Below, piece after piece: positions 9,714 to 17,729 of a stretch of 64,000 nucleotides of DNA. The stretch is from a bacterium (GTDB lineage: Bacteria > JAJVIF01): contig JAJVIF010000001.1 in assembly GCA_022072165.1 (NCBI GenBank), positions 62,001 to 126,000 on the forward strand. Direction: 5' to 3'. The translations under genes were made by a program, and so were the position numbers. Positions within the stretch are counted from its first letter, which is position 1. Each line of letters begins with the position of its first letter. Under the pieces are notes generated by a model. The model was not told the origin of the DNA. It was given only the letters and a program-made list of their open reading frames with translations, and made no database searches.

Positions 9714-10558
9714 TGTCACTCCAGTTGCCACAACGCACCGCTCCGCTGCCTGATGTCGTCGCGCAGTTACGCGCCGACGGCTTCGGGGACCACCCGGTCG
9801 CGCTGGTCCTCGGGAGTGGTCTCTCGCTGGCCCAGCCATTTGTCCGGGGAGCAGAACGCCCCTATGCCACGATTCCAGGCTTCCCAACGGCGGGTGTCGC
9901 GGGACACAAGGGGATGCTGAGTGTCTGGAACGCTCCGGCAGGCACCTCGAGTCTGGTCTTCGAGGGACGTCCGCATCTTTATGAAGGCTGGAGCATGGAG
10001 GAGGTCGTATTTCCGGTCCGGCTCATGCACGCACTGGGAGTCCGGACACTAATCATCACCAATGCGGCAGGGGGGCTCTCCCCCGACTATGAGGTGGGCG
10101 ACTTCATTCTGCTCACAGACCATATCAGTTTGTTTCCGCCAGGACTCACAGCTCATGGCACGGCAGATCGGGACCGCTGGCTGGCCGACAACGGTCACTC
10201 GCCTTACAGTGCTCCGCTGCGGGAGGCCATAGAGGCTCGCTGGCCGGCAGCACTCCGGGGTCCCCAGCGGGGAGTATATGCCGCCGTGCTGGGGCCCAAC
10301 TATGAGACGGCTGCTGAAATCCGGGTGTTTGGCAAGCTGGGAGCTGACCTCATCGGAATGAGCACCGCCGCTGAAGCGGTCATGGCGCAGCATCTTGGAC
10401 TCCGGGTGCTGGGGCTCTCCTTCGTCTCCAATTCCCTCGCCCGGCCGCCGGCGGGTCCGCTGACGCATCTGGAAGTCCTGGAAGCGGGCAAGGCCGCCGC
10501 AGCGCATCTTGGGGCGATCCTGCAGGCGGCCTGGCCGACTCTCGTGCAGGTTCCCTGA
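9713..10558 (+). CDS. punA: Purine nucleoside phosphorylase
   Basis: Cleaves purine ribonucleosides with phosphate to free base and ribose-1-phosphate in purine salvage. The 281-aa length fits trimeric PNP. Visible family signatures are LVLGSGLS near the N-terminus, EGRPHLYEGW, ITNAAGGLSPDYEVGDF, GPNYETAAEIR (the base-site region) and GMSTAAEAVMAQHLGLRVLG. The ATG overlaps the preceding stop by one base and has GGAGG upstream, so translation is coupled to the membrane protein gene. Methylthioadenosine phosphorylase is a related alternative, but the Glu in GPNYETAAE and the overall motifs favour PNP. Confidence 0.88.
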   Translation: MSLQLPQRTAPLPDVVAQLRADGFGDHPVALVLGSGLSLAQPFVRGAERPYATIPGFPTAGVAGHKGMLSVWNAPAGTSSLVFEGRPHLYEGWSMEEVVFPVRLMHALGVRTLIITNAAGGLSPDYEVGDFILLTDHISLFPPGLTAHGTADRDRWLADNGHSPYSAPLREAIEARWPAALRGPQRGVYAAVLGPNYETAAEIRVFGKLGADLIGMSTAAEAVMAQHLGLRVLGLSFVSNSLARPPAGPLTHLEVLEAGKAAAAHLGAILQAAWPTLVQVP

Positions 10559-10588
10559 GGAACCCAGTCTCTCCCTGAAGGGGCGACG

Positions 10589-10594
10589 TATACT
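10589..10594 (+). promoter_or_regulatory. Candidate -10 element before thioredoxin reductase
   Basis: TATACT lies 60 nt before the trxB start, just after the PNP gene. No convincing -35 hexamer sits 17 bp upstream, so the call is tentative. Confidence 0.4.
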
Positions 10595-10654
10595 CGCTGA
10601 GGACTGCTCACATTGGGCAGGAACGGTCAGCACCGAGGAGAAGCACGCGCACAA

Positions 10655-11659
10655 ATGACTGATCAGGCTGTCATCCTGGCCCCCAACGGGGAGCAGTACT
10701 GGGACACCATCATCATCGGCGGCGGTCCCGGCGGGATGGGGGCAGCCCTCTATTCCGCCCGGGCGCTGATGAGCACGCTGCTCCTGGACCGGACGGTCCT
10801 GGGAGGTGCGCTGCTGCTCACCGAGCACATCGCGAACTATGCCGGCTTCCCCGAAGGTGTCGGCGGCTTTGAACTGGCCCAGCGGATGGAGCAGCAAATC
10901 CGCAACTACGATGTCGACATCCGGATGCTCGAAGTCACCAGTGTCACCCACGATGACCTGGACCCCTCGGCGTTTAAAGTCGTCACGAACGATGGGATCG
11001 CCCGGTGCTGGACCCTGATCCTGGCTGCGGGTAACACTGCCCGTCGGCTCGATGCGCCTGGCGCGGATGAGTTCTTCGGCCGTGGGGTCTCCACCTGTGC
11101 TGTCTGCGATGGCGCGTTTTATCGGAATCGCCCCGTAGCAGTGGTTGGCGGCGGTGACAGCGCTCTGGAAGAGGGGCTCTTCCTGACCCGCTTCGCCTCG
11201 GAGGTCCACATCATTCATCGACGGGATGAGTTTCGCGCGGAGAAAATCTTTGTCCGTGAAGCGCAGGAACATCCGAAGATTCAGCTGCATCTGAATCGGG
11301 TGGTGGCGGAGGTTCGGGGGGAGGAGACGGTTAAAAGTCTGCAACTCATCGACACGCTGACCCAGCAGCCCGCAGAGGACCTGCCCGTCGATGGCGTCTT
11401 CATTTACATCGGCTCGACCCCGAACTCCGGGATCGTGCAGCTCCCCATCGACCGGGACAGCGCGGGTTACATCATCGCGAACAAGCGGACCCAGACCAGC
11501 ATCGCGGGCTGCTTTGCAATCGGCGATATTGTCTCCGGGTCCCGTCGTCAGGTCGCGATCAGCGTCGGCGAAGGCTGCGTGTCAGCGCTGGAGGCGGAGG
11601 CGTATCTCACGGAGCTGCGCCGCCATCAGCAGCCCTCGACGTCAGTGGCGGCGGAATAG
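10655..11659 (+). CDS. trxB: Thioredoxin reductase (NADPH, FAD)
   Basis: Transfers electrons from NADPH through FAD and a disulfide to thioredoxin. The FAD site IIGGGPGGMGAALYSAR is at residues about 20-36. The redox pair is CAVC near residue 149, in place of the common CATC. GGGDSALEEGLFL is the NADPH fold, with HRRDEFRA giving the arginines that select NADPH. A final GCFAIGDI motif binds FAD. ATG 10655 is chosen over an in-frame TTG at 10613 because the protein then begins just ahead of the FAD domain; GAGGAG lies 14 nt upstream, a rather long spacing. The protein of 334 aa is normal. It stands just upstream of the thiamin genes, 18 nt from thiD2. Confidence 0.92.
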   Translation: MTDQAVILAPNGEQYWDTIIIGGGPGGMGAALYSARALMSTLLLDRTVLGGALLLTEHIANYAGFPEGVGGFELAQRMEQQIRNYDVDIRMLEVTSVTHDDLDPSAFKVVTNDGIARCWTLILAAGNTARRLDAPGADEFFGRGVSTCAVCDGAFYRNRPVAVVGGGDSALEEGLFLTRFASEVHIIHRRDEFRAEKIFVREAQEHPKIQLHLNRVVAEVRGEETVKSLQLIDTLTQQPAEDLPVDGVFIYIGSTPNSGIVQLPIDRDSAGYIIANKRTQTSIAGCFAIGDIVSGSRRQVAISVGEGCVSALEAEAYLTELRRHQQPSTSVAAE

Positions 11660-11677
11660 GGCACAAAGGTCGCTGTC

Positions 11678-12124
11678 GTGGACCCCGCATCCATTGATCA
11701 TGGTCTCCGCAGATTGCTGGATGCTGCCAGCAACCGGACTCGTGAGGGCCTGCGGGTGCTGGAAGATCTGGCGCGCTTCGTTTGGGACGACCCAGTCCTT
11801 GTCGAAGCGGCGAAGTCTCTGCGTCACGATGTCACCACAGCAGTCCAGCGACTCGAAGCGCAGACCGGTCCGCTGATTCATGCGCGGGATACGGTCGCGG
11901 ATGTCGGGACCTCCCTCACAACACGTACCGAAGCGGCGCGCGCCGATGCCAGTGCTCTGGTACGGGCGAATGCCGGCCGTGCCGAAGAGGGGCTCCGCTC
12001 CCTCGAGGAGGCGGTCAAGCTCCTTGATGGCGCGCTGGCTGGAGAATTCAAAGCCCTGCGGTATCGGGCGTACACCCTGGAAGCAGCAGCGCTCCAATGC
12101 GCTGAGGGGCGCCACGATGGCTAA
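11678..12124 (+). CDS. thiD2: ThiD2-type hydroxymethylpyrimidine phosphate kinase, stand-alone
   Basis: This 148-aa protein matches the ThiD2 domain that cyanobacteria carry as the N-terminal half of ThiE. Shared features are RLLDAASNRTREGLRVLED near residue 10, RANAGRAEEGLRSLEE near 105 and the closing LRYRAYTLEAA. ThiD2 phosphorylates HMP-P to HMP-PP, the pyrimidine donor for thiamin phosphate synthase. Here the domain is its own gene. Its GTG start follows AAAGG, and its last 8 bases overlap thiE in another frame, so the two halves are translated as coupled proteins rather than one chain. Confidence 0.82.
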   Translation: MDPASIDHGLRRLLDAASNRTREGLRVLEDLARFVWDDPVLVEAAKSLRHDVTTAVQRLEAQTGPLIHARDTVADVGTSLTTRTEAARADASALVRANAGRAEEGLRSLEEAVKLLDGALAGEFKALRYRAYTLEAAALQCAEGRHDG

Positions 12125-12797
12125 AACCAAACGGTGGGGCGACTTCCAGTTTCCGGGGCTGTACTACATCCACACCTTTGCCGGAGTCGGCAAAGAGGAG
12201 CGGACCGGGCTCTATCGCACCTGCATGGATGCAGTCCTGGGGGGGTGCCGACTGATCCAGCTCCGCCTCAAAGGTCCCTTCGGACCCACAGTATCCGAAA
12301 TCCTCCGCCTGATGATCGCGGACTTCGATGGGAGCGACGCCCGGTTTCTGATGAACGACCGGGCGGAATGGGCGATGGCGGTCGGAGCCCATGGTGTGCA
12401 TGTCGGCGAAGAGGGCGACTCCACCGTGGCAGAAGCGCGGCAACTGCTCGGTCCTCAGGCACTCATCGGAGCCACCACGAAAACTCCCGCACAGCTGGCC
12501 GCAGCGCTGTCCGCCGATGTCGACTACGTTTCATGGGGAGCATTGTTCGGGTCCTCAACGAAGCCTGAAGCCATCCCTGGCAGCCTGGAAGGGATCGCGA
12601 CGCTCAAAACGCAGTTGCCAGAAGCGGTGCGACTCTGTGTTATCGGGGGGATCACCGAAGAACGGATCCCGCAGGTGATGAGGCAGCCGGGAGTCGACCT
12701 GATCGCGGTTGGGGCGGCCATCCAGCGGGCTACTGATCCCGAACTGGCCACGCTGAAGCTTGTCGATGCCATTCGACTGGCGACTCCGCCGTCCTGA
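12117..12797 (+). CDS. thiE: Thiamin phosphate synthase
   Basis: Joins HMP-PP and thiazole phosphate to thiamin phosphate. The TIM-barrel family pattern is seen in order: GGCRLIQLRLKG (substrate loop, where many ThiE have QLREK), FLMNDRAEWAMAVGAHGVHVG (diphosphate and magnesium region), IGATTKT, DYVSWGALFGSSTKP and VIGGI. ATG 12117 sits within the last codons of thiD2. The frame is open far upstream, but that part is antisense-like coding shadow. The 226-aa length is typical of free ThiE. The variant QLRLKG loop could alter substrate handling. Confidence 0.88.
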   Translation: MAKTKRWGDFQFPGLYYIHTFAGVGKEERTGLYRTCMDAVLGGCRLIQLRLKGPFGPTVSEILRLMIADFDGSDARFLMNDRAEWAMAVGAHGVHVGEEGDSTVAEARQLLGPQALIGATTKTPAQLAAALSADVDYVSWGALFGSSTKPEAIPGSLEGIATLKTQLPEAVRLCVIGGITEERIPQVMRQPGVDLIAVGAAIQRATDPELATLKLVDAIRLATPPS

Positions 12798-12815
12798 TGC
12801 CCGCGCTCAGGCTGC

Positions 12816-12821
12816 GATAAT
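12816..12821 (+). promoter_or_regulatory. -10 element giving a probably leaderless thiS mRNA
   Basis: GATAAT ends 6 nt before the GTG start of thiS and no ribosome site is present. A transcript beginning at the usual distance would start at or next to the GTG. Confidence 0.5.
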
Positions 12822-12827
12822 GCGACT

Positions 12828-13052
12828 GTGTCCACAGAGCCGCAGACCACCATCCAGATCACCCTGAACGGGGAAACGCGTCAGATTCCCGTGAGTCTGA
12901 CCATCGCCGGGCTGTTCGAGCTCCTCCAAATGTCGCCTGAGGCCATCATTGTCGAGCGGAATCAGACCGTAGTGCCCCGGAGTACGTTCGCAACACTGAC
13001 GCTGGAGCCTGGCGATCGCATCGAGCTGATGCGACTCATCGGTGGCGGCTGA
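12828..13052 (+). CDS. thiS: Sulfur carrier protein ThiS
   Basis: Small ubiquitin-like protein of 74 aa that carries sulfur as a C-terminal thiocarboxylate to ThiG during thiazole formation. It ends in the required Gly-Gly (RLIGGG) and has the beta-grasp pattern ITLNGETRQIP, followed by LEPGDRIELMRLIGGG. The GTG start has no Shine-Dalgarno and a -10 element directly upstream. It follows thiE by 30 nt. No adenylating ThiF or ThiO, ThiC or ThiH gene is present in this window. Confidence 0.85.
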   Translation: MSTEPQTTIQITLNGETRQIPVSLTIAGLFELLQMSPEAIIVERNQTVVPRSTFATLTLEPGDRIELMRLIGGG

Positions 13053-13098
13053 GAAGCAAATTTGCGCGGTTTGTCGCCCCGCTGTTGCCTGGGTTGGT

Positions 13099-13104
13099 TA
13101 GAAT
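13099..13104 (+). promoter_or_regulatory. -10 element giving a probably leaderless phosphodiesterase mRNA
   Basis: TAGAAT stands 6 nt before GTG 13111. No Shine-Dalgarno is present in between. Confidence 0.5.
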
Positions 13105-13110
13105 CGGAAT

Positions 13111-13857
13111 GTGACCTGGCCTGCATTGCCCGATATCCGACCCCTCGCCATCGCCCATCGCGGCGCGAGTGAGGAGCTACTTGAAAACACCCTGCCTGCG
13201 ATTGAGCGCGCTATCGAGCTCGGGGCCGAAGGGGTGGAGATCGACGTCCAGCTCTCCCGGGATGGCCAGGTCATGGTCTTTCACGATGCCGACCTGACCC
13301 GTCTCGCCGGGGACTCGTCGCTGGTCCGCAACCTGGATGCTGCCGCTTTGCAGGAAATCGCGCTTCGGGATCCGGTGGACCCAACGCGGCGGATCTATCA
13401 CATGCCGACCCTCCGGGAGGTTCTGGCCTGCTGCTATGGTCGGGCCCAGGTGGATGTGGAGCTCAAGACCGATCATCCGGATCTGGTATCGGCGGTGTTA
13501 CATGAGATTCGGGATGCCGATTTCGTGGACTACACCTACCTGACCTCTTTTAATCCACACTACCTGAAGCGACTGGCAGAACTGGCACCGGACATCTGGA
13601 TCGGCTCACTTATCGCGATGGAGGAGCAGTTCGGCGAACTGTTGGAGAGCCCCTACCCGGGGGCCTGTATTCCCCTCTGGCTCGCTGATGAGGCGCGGGT
13701 CAACCAGTTGCGGGAACGACAAAAGACGGTGGTCGTCTGGACCGTCAACAACCTCGACGACATCTATCGGTGCCTCGAGCTTGGTGTCGACGCTGTCGTC
13801 AGCAATCATCCTGAGCGGGTCCTCCAGGCGCGTGACACCTTCCAGGGGGAGGGCTGA
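13111..13857 (+). CDS. ugpQ: Glycerophosphodiester phosphodiesterase family protein
   Basis: Hydrolyses glycerophosphodiesters, releasing glycerol-3-phosphate and an alcohol. The 248-aa protein shows the GDPD signature at its start: AIAHRGASEELLENTLPA (His-Arg and Glu of the active site), EIDVQLSRDGQVMVFHD (metal and catalytic residues), ELKTD, and TVNNLDDIYRCLELGVDAVVSNHP near the end. No signal peptide is visible, so it is cytoplasmic. The GTG start appears leaderless. Its TGA overlaps the ATG of the following HAD gene. Its place inside the thiamin cluster is unexplained. Confidence 0.88.
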   Translation: MTWPALPDIRPLAIAHRGASEELLENTLPAIERAIELGAEGVEIDVQLSRDGQVMVFHDADLTRLAGDSSLVRNLDAAALQEIALRDPVDPTRRIYHMPTLREVLACCYGRAQVDVELKTDHPDLVSAVLHEIRDADFVDYTYLTSFNPHYLKRLAELAPDIWIGSLIAMEEQFGELLESPYPGACIPLWLADEARVNQLRERQKTVVVWTVNNLDDIYRCLELGVDAVVSNHPERVLQARDTFQGEG

Positions 13858-14621
13858 TGCCGCTGCATCGTCTGCCACAGGCGATCATTTTCGATCTCTT
13901 CGGTACTCTCGTGGAAGAATTCGACACCGCGGCGATCGCCCAGCTCATGCACGACTGCTATTTGCGCGTGACCGCCGACCCGCTCTTCGCCCCCATCCGG
14001 GGCGTCCCCCCGGAGCATTTCGCGGACGCGATGAAGTTTCAGTATCAGTCCCGGTACCGTGCTGCGGCCCAGGGTGATGCCAGGTCGCCGCAGGTGGCCC
14101 ATGCCATCGCCGACATGCTGGTACGGATAGCGCCAGGGGTCGAGTTTCCGCCCGAAGCGATTCCCCGTTTCATCGAGCACTACGGCGCGGTTGAGCGCCT
14201 GGTGCCGTTTCCGGAAACCCTGGAGGTGCTCCGGACCTGCCGGAGTTGGGGACTCCAGACCGCGTTGCTGTCCAATGTCTTTTTCCCGGGGGCAATCTAT
14301 GAGCGCCAGTTAGCGGACCTCGGGCTCAATGACTGGCTGTCGCCTCGTTGTTTCTCGGCGGACATGCCGTACATGAAGCCGCATCCCGAAGCATTCCGCT
14401 TCGTCGCTGATGCGCTGCATCTGGCCCCGGGGGATTGTCTGATGATCGGCGACCGGGTTGATCTCGATATCAAAGGCGCAGTAGCCGCTGGAATGCCCGC
14501 GGTCCTCATTGGCCAGTCTGTGGCAGCCGACCATCCTGAGGTCCCCGTGGTCGCTTCGTTGGGCGATCTGTTGCCATTGCTGGAGAAGGCGGGCGAGTAC
14601 ACTCCTGCCGGAGCTGAGTAG
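13857..14621 (+). CDS. HAD-superfamily phosphatase
   Basis: Haloacid-dehalogenase-fold hydrolase of 254 aa. Motif I is FDLFGTL, where the first Asp is the nucleophile and the second Asp of the phosphatase DxD pattern is replaced by Phe, as in many dehalogenase-like members. Motif II is LLSN, the motif III Lys is in MKPHPEAF, and motif IV is IGDRVDLDIKGA. A helical cap lies between I and II. ATG overlaps the preceding stop (TGATG), implying coupled translation. It sits between the phosphodiesterase and thiG, so a role as a thiamin phosphate or thiazole phosphate phosphatase is possible but only an inference. Confidence 0.8.
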   Translation: MPLHRLPQAIIFDLFGTLVEEFDTAAIAQLMHDCYLRVTADPLFAPIRGVPPEHFADAMKFQYQSRYRAAAQGDARSPQVAHAIADMLVRIAPGVEFPPEAIPRFIEHYGAVERLVPFPETLEVLRTCRSWGLQTALLSNVFFPGAIYERQLADLGLNDWLSPRCFSADMPYMKPHPEAFRFVADALHLAPGDCLMIGDRVDLDIKGAVAAGMPAVLIGQSVAADHPEVPVVASLGDLLPLLEKAGEYTPAGAE

Positions 14622-14645
14622 CCCTCCGCCCCAGGAGATCCCGTC

Positions 14646-15419
14646 ATGACCGCTGATCGTCCATTCCAGGTCGGCCCTTACACCTTCACCAGTCGCCTCA
14701 TCGTCGGGACTGGCAAGTTCGCCGACTTCCCCACCATGCAGGCCGCTCACGACGCTTCTGGCGCGGATCTCGTGACCGTGGCCATCGGACGAGTGGACCT
14801 CACCCAGCGCGAAAGCATCCTCGACTTCATTGACCGCAAGCGCATGACGCTCCTTCCGAATACCGCCGGAGCCTATACCGTGGAAGAAGCCGTCCGGCTG
14901 GCACGTCTGGCCCGCTCGGCGGGAGTAGGGGACCTGATCAAGGTCGAGGTACTGGGAGATCCCGACACCCTGCTGCCGGATGTGGTGGGCACCATTGAGT
15001 GCACCCGCATCCTGGCTCGCGAAGGTTTCATTCCCATGGTTTACACCTCGGATGACCCCATCGTGGCGCGTCAGCTGGAAGCGTCTGGGGCGGCGGCCAT
15101 CATGCCGCTGGCGAGCATGATCGGTTCCGGGCAGGGGTTCTACGACCTCACGGGGATCCGCCTGATTCGCGCCCAGACGAGTTTGCCGGTGATAGTCGAT
15201 GCCGGCCTGGGAGTCCCCAGCGATGCGGCCATCGCGATGGAACTCGGCGCGGATGCGGTGCTGGTGAACACCGCGATTGCGAAAGCCACGGACCCTGTGG
15301 CGATGGCCCAGGGGTTCCGCCTGGCAGTCGAAGGGGGACGTCTTGGCTACCTCGCCGGACGCATACCCCGCAGCGAGAAGGGCCAGGTGTCGAGCGTCGG
15401 CGCAGGCTTCGGAAGCTGA
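14646..15419 (+). CDS. thiG: Thiazole synthase ThiG
   Basis: Forms the thiazole phosphate ring of thiamin from deoxyxylulose phosphate, dehydroglycine and ThiS thiocarboxylate. Family motifs are [10 protein letters not shown] near residue 16, [28 protein letters not shown] with the Schiff-base lysine near residue 99, and [35 protein letters not shown] lies 8 nt before ATG. At 257 aa it is full length. It follows the HAD gene by 24 nt and precedes rsmD by 7 nt. Confidence 0.93.
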   Translation: MTADRPFQVGPYTFTSRLIVGTGKFADFPTMQAAHDASGADLVTVAIGRVDLTQRESILDFIDRKRMTLLPNTAGAYTVEEAVRLARLARSAGVGDLIKVEVLGDPDTLLPDVVGTIECTRILAREGFIPMVYTSDDPIVARQLEASGAAAIMPLASMIGSGQGFYDLTGIRLIRAQTSLPVIVDAGLGVPSDAAIAMELGADAVLVNTAIAKATDPVAMAQGFRLAVEGGRLGYLAGRIPRSEKGQVSSVGAGFGS

Positions 15420-15426
15420 TATCCCA

Positions 15427-16047
15427 ATGCTGAAGCTGCAGATCGAAGGGGGACGACTGAAGGGGGCGATCGTGCATGTCGCACACTCCCCATCCATTCG
15501 TCCCACTCTGGCACGGGTCCGGGAAGCGGCCTTCAACGCCTGGCAGTTTCAGGTACCGGGGAGTCTGTTCATCGATGGCTTCGCTGGCAGCGGACTCATG
15601 GGGCTGGAAGCCTGGTCCCGGGGGGCCGAGCGCATCATCGCCATCGAGCAGGACCCGCTGGCGGTCCGCCGAATGCGGGAAGCCGTGCGCCGATTAGGCG
15701 GCGAAAGAAATGTGCGTCAGGAACTGGAGCGCGCCTGGTCGGTGCGCCAGGGAAGCGTGGAGAAGGAAGTCCTCGCCCTGGCAGCAGAAGGGGTCCAGGC
15801 GGACCTCATCTATCTCGACCCGCCGTACCACTATGCCGGACTCAGTGATCTCATCACCCTGATCCTGGATATCGACCTTCTGCGCCCGGGTGGCGAGTTG
15901 ATGATCGAATGCGCCGACCGCGATACGGTCCGGCTCCCACCGCCAGATTTCCTCACGGGTGGGCACTTTTCCCGGGAACATCGGCATGGCGGTACCCGGC
16001 TGGTCCGGTACGAAGCGGATGAACGTCCGGAAGCCGTTCCCGGGTGA
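15427..16047 (+). CDS. rsmD: 16S rRNA (guanine966-N2)-methyltransferase RsmD
   Basis: Methylates G966 of 16S rRNA using S-adenosylmethionine. Seen are the RsmD start pattern (IEGGRLKGA), SIRPTLARVREAAFNAW, the SAM loop FIDGFAGSGLMGLEA, the acidic residue in IAIEQD, and the catalytic DPPY in LIYLDPPYHY. ATG 15427 is placed 7 nt after thiG, with GGAAG in the end of that gene. The 206-aa length is normal. RsmD next to CoaD and RpmF is a widely conserved bacterial order, which supports both calls. Confidence 0.9.
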   Translation: MLKLQIEGGRLKGAIVHVAHSPSIRPTLARVREAAFNAWQFQVPGSLFIDGFAGSGLMGLEAWSRGAERIIAIEQDPLAVRRMREAVRRLGGERNVRQELERAWSVRQGSVEKEVLALAAEGVQADLIYLDPPYHYAGLSDLITLILDIDLLRPGGELMIECADRDTVRLPPPDFLTGGHFSREHRHGGTRLVRYEADERPEAVPG

Positions 16048-16053
16048 GCCTCG

Positions 16054-16059
16054 TACAAT
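16054..16059 (+). promoter_or_regulatory. -10 element giving a probably leaderless coaD-fusion mRNA
   Basis: TACAAT ends 6 nt before ATG 16066. The intervening six bases contain no Shine-Dalgarno. Confidence 0.5.
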
Positions 16060-16065
16060 AGAGCC

Positions 16066-17373
16066 ATGCCCCCGCCGCTGACCATTACTTCTCATGCGAT
16101 CGCTCAGTTTGCTGAGCATGTGGCCCCGCTCCCGGAGTCAGAGGTGCGGGAACTGTTCAATCGGGTGCACCGGGAACAGGTGCTGCTGACAGCTCAGGAT
16201 CCCAAGTATCCCGAGACACCGTTCTTCTGGGGGACCCTGAACGGCCGGGACTTTGCCCTCGCCATTGGCCCTGATCGGGCGATTCCCGGGGGGCACTACG
16301 TCGCAACCACTATCGGTTTGGGACACCTGGAGCGGATCCTGAGGTCCCGTCGCGCCCGACAACAGAGTGTGCGGCTGGAATCATCAGGCAAACCAGGCGC
16401 AGGGCTCACGAACCGGCCGTTCCAGGAACTGGCCGCGACTGTGCGGGAAGTGGATGTCGACTGGCCGGAGGAGGGGAGTCAGTCCCTGACCTGGAAGCAG
16501 ACGCCGATGCCCGGCCAAACACAAGCCTGGGCGCAGATCTGGCGCTGGCTGGAACTCCTAAGCGGCGTCAAAGTCGTACGACTGGAGTGCAATCCGCTGG
16601 CTGATCCGCCGGGCTGGTGGGCGACGCTGCGACAAGGACAACGAGAGCCGCTGATCTTCGTGGGGTCCAGCCCGATGGCGGAGCTGTACATCCTCGACCA
16701 GCCGGCACAGATCATCTCTTTTCCTGACCCGCTGGTTGCCGGGCGGCTGCGGGTCGTCCCGCTCCCTGCCGGTCGGGGACATCAGACGGGCCTCCCCGAA
16801 GAAGCGCGGGAAGCACCACTGATGTCCGTCAGTGGTAATCAGCAGCGACGGTTGCCGGTCCGGGCGCTGTATCCGGGGACCTTCGACCCGATCACCAAAG
16901 GCCACCTACACCTCCTGAGCCGCGCCTGCCAGTTGTTCGATACGGTCGTCATCGCCGCTGCCGACAATGCCGAAAAGTCGACCGTCTTTTCCCTGGAGGA
17001 GCGGCTGGCATTGGTGCAACAGGAAGTCGAAGGGTCCGGACTGACGGGGGTTGAGGTCACCAGTTATCGGGAGCTGACGGTTGATTTTGCTGTGGCGCAG
17101 GGCTGTCAGGTCATAGTCCGGGGCCTGCGGGCGGTGTCCGACTATGAGTATGAAGTGCAGATGGCGATCATCAACCGCAACATCGCGCCTCAGGTCGATA
17201 CAGTCTTTCTCATGGCGGATCAGGACCACAGCTTTATTTCTTCCTCTATCATTAAGGATATCCTGATGCACGGTGGGGGGGTCGACCGGGTCGTCGGGAT
17301 GGTTTCACCGGCCATCGCTGCCGAGCTCCGGCAGCGGTTGCTGGGGGCTGAAGCAGCGGTGATGGAGCCCTGA
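16066..17373 (+). CDS. coaD: Phosphopantetheine adenylyltransferase (CoaD) with unknown 260-aa N-terminal region
   Basis: Residues about 262-435 are CoaD, which makes dephospho-CoA from phosphopantetheine and ATP. Visible are RALYPGTFDPITKGHLHLL (TxGH nucleotidyl-transfer motif), RGLRAVSDYEYEVQMA and FISSSIIKDI. The first 260 residues are in the same uninterrupted frame and match nothing I recognise. They begin ITSHAIAQFAEHVAPLPE, a helix pattern seen in several small bacterial families. The ATG at 16066 lies 6 nt after a -10 element. An internal ATG at 16824 with weak GGGAAG upstream could yield plain CoaD, so fusion, dual product or two genes remain possible. Bacterial CoaD is normally about 160 aa. 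Confidence 0.85.
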   Translation: MPPPLTITSHAIAQFAEHVAPLPESEVRELFNRVHREQVLLTAQDPKYPETPFFWGTLNGRDFALAIGPDRAIPGGHYVATTIGLGHLERILRSRRARQQSVRLESSGKPGAGLTNRPFQELAATVREVDVDWPEEGSQSLTWKQTPMPGQTQAWAQIWRWLELLSGVKVVRLECNPLADPPGWWATLRQGQREPLIFVGSSPMAELYILDQPAQIISFPDPLVAGRLRVVPLPAGRGHQTGLPEEAREAPLMSVSGNQQRRLPVRALYPGTFDPITKGHLHLLSRACQLFDTVVIAAADNAEKSTVFSLEERLALVQQEVEGSGLTGVEVTSYRELTVDFAVAQGCQVIVRGLRAVSDYEYEVQMAIINRNIAPQVDTVFLMADQDHSFISSSIIKDILMHGGGVDRVVGMVSPAIAAELRQRLLGAEAAVMEP

Positions 17374-17400
17374 TCCGGTTGGGGTCCGGAGGGCGCAGGC

Positions 17401-17429
17401 TTGACAAACAGGCGCAGACCAGTTAGGTT
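17401..17429 (+). promoter_or_regulatory. Strong promoter of rpmF-acpP-rnc
   Basis: TTGACA (17401-17406) and TAGGTT (17424-17429) are spaced by 17 bp, placing the start near 17436, about 38 nt before rpmF. Confidence 0.8.
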
Positions 17430-17473
17430 TCTCCTTCTGTCGATTACCTTCGCGAAAGCAAGGGGTCCGTACC

Positions 17474-17668
17474 GTGCCACTGCCTAAGTACAAGCACTCG
17501 AAGTCCAACACCCGGACCCGTCGCGCGGCCTGGCTGAACAGCCTCCGTGCTCCGGCGATGCAGCGGTGTGCCAAGTGCGACACGCCCAAGCTCTCGCACC
17601 GGGCCTGCCCGGTCTGCGGGTTTTACAACGGACGCCATGCGCCGCAGGTGAAACGCGCCCGCGCGTAG
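17474..17668 (+). CDS. rpmF: 50S ribosomal protein L32
   Basis: Small ribosomal protein of 64 aa of the large subunit. It begins MPLPKYKHSKSNTRTRRA and has the zinc ribbon CAKCDTPKLSHRACPVCGFY with two CxxC pairs, so it is the zinc-binding form. The GTG start is preceded by AAGGGG. In most bacteria rpmF is followed by plsX and fatty-acid genes; here acpP follows directly after 61 nt. Confidence 0.95.
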   Translation: MPLPKYKHSKSNTRTRRAAWLNSLRAPAMQRCAKCDTPKLSHRACPVCGFYNGRHAPQVKRARA

Positions 17669-17729
17669 TTTCTGTCCGGCAGTCTTTTCGTCTATCACGT
17701 TCCCATCGGATCTCGCAGGAGCACACGTC

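Noticed and set aside
10559-11677. Search for a TPP riboswitch before the thiamin genes
   Set aside because: No CTGAGA and ACCTGA pair with the expected spacing is seen here or before thiG.
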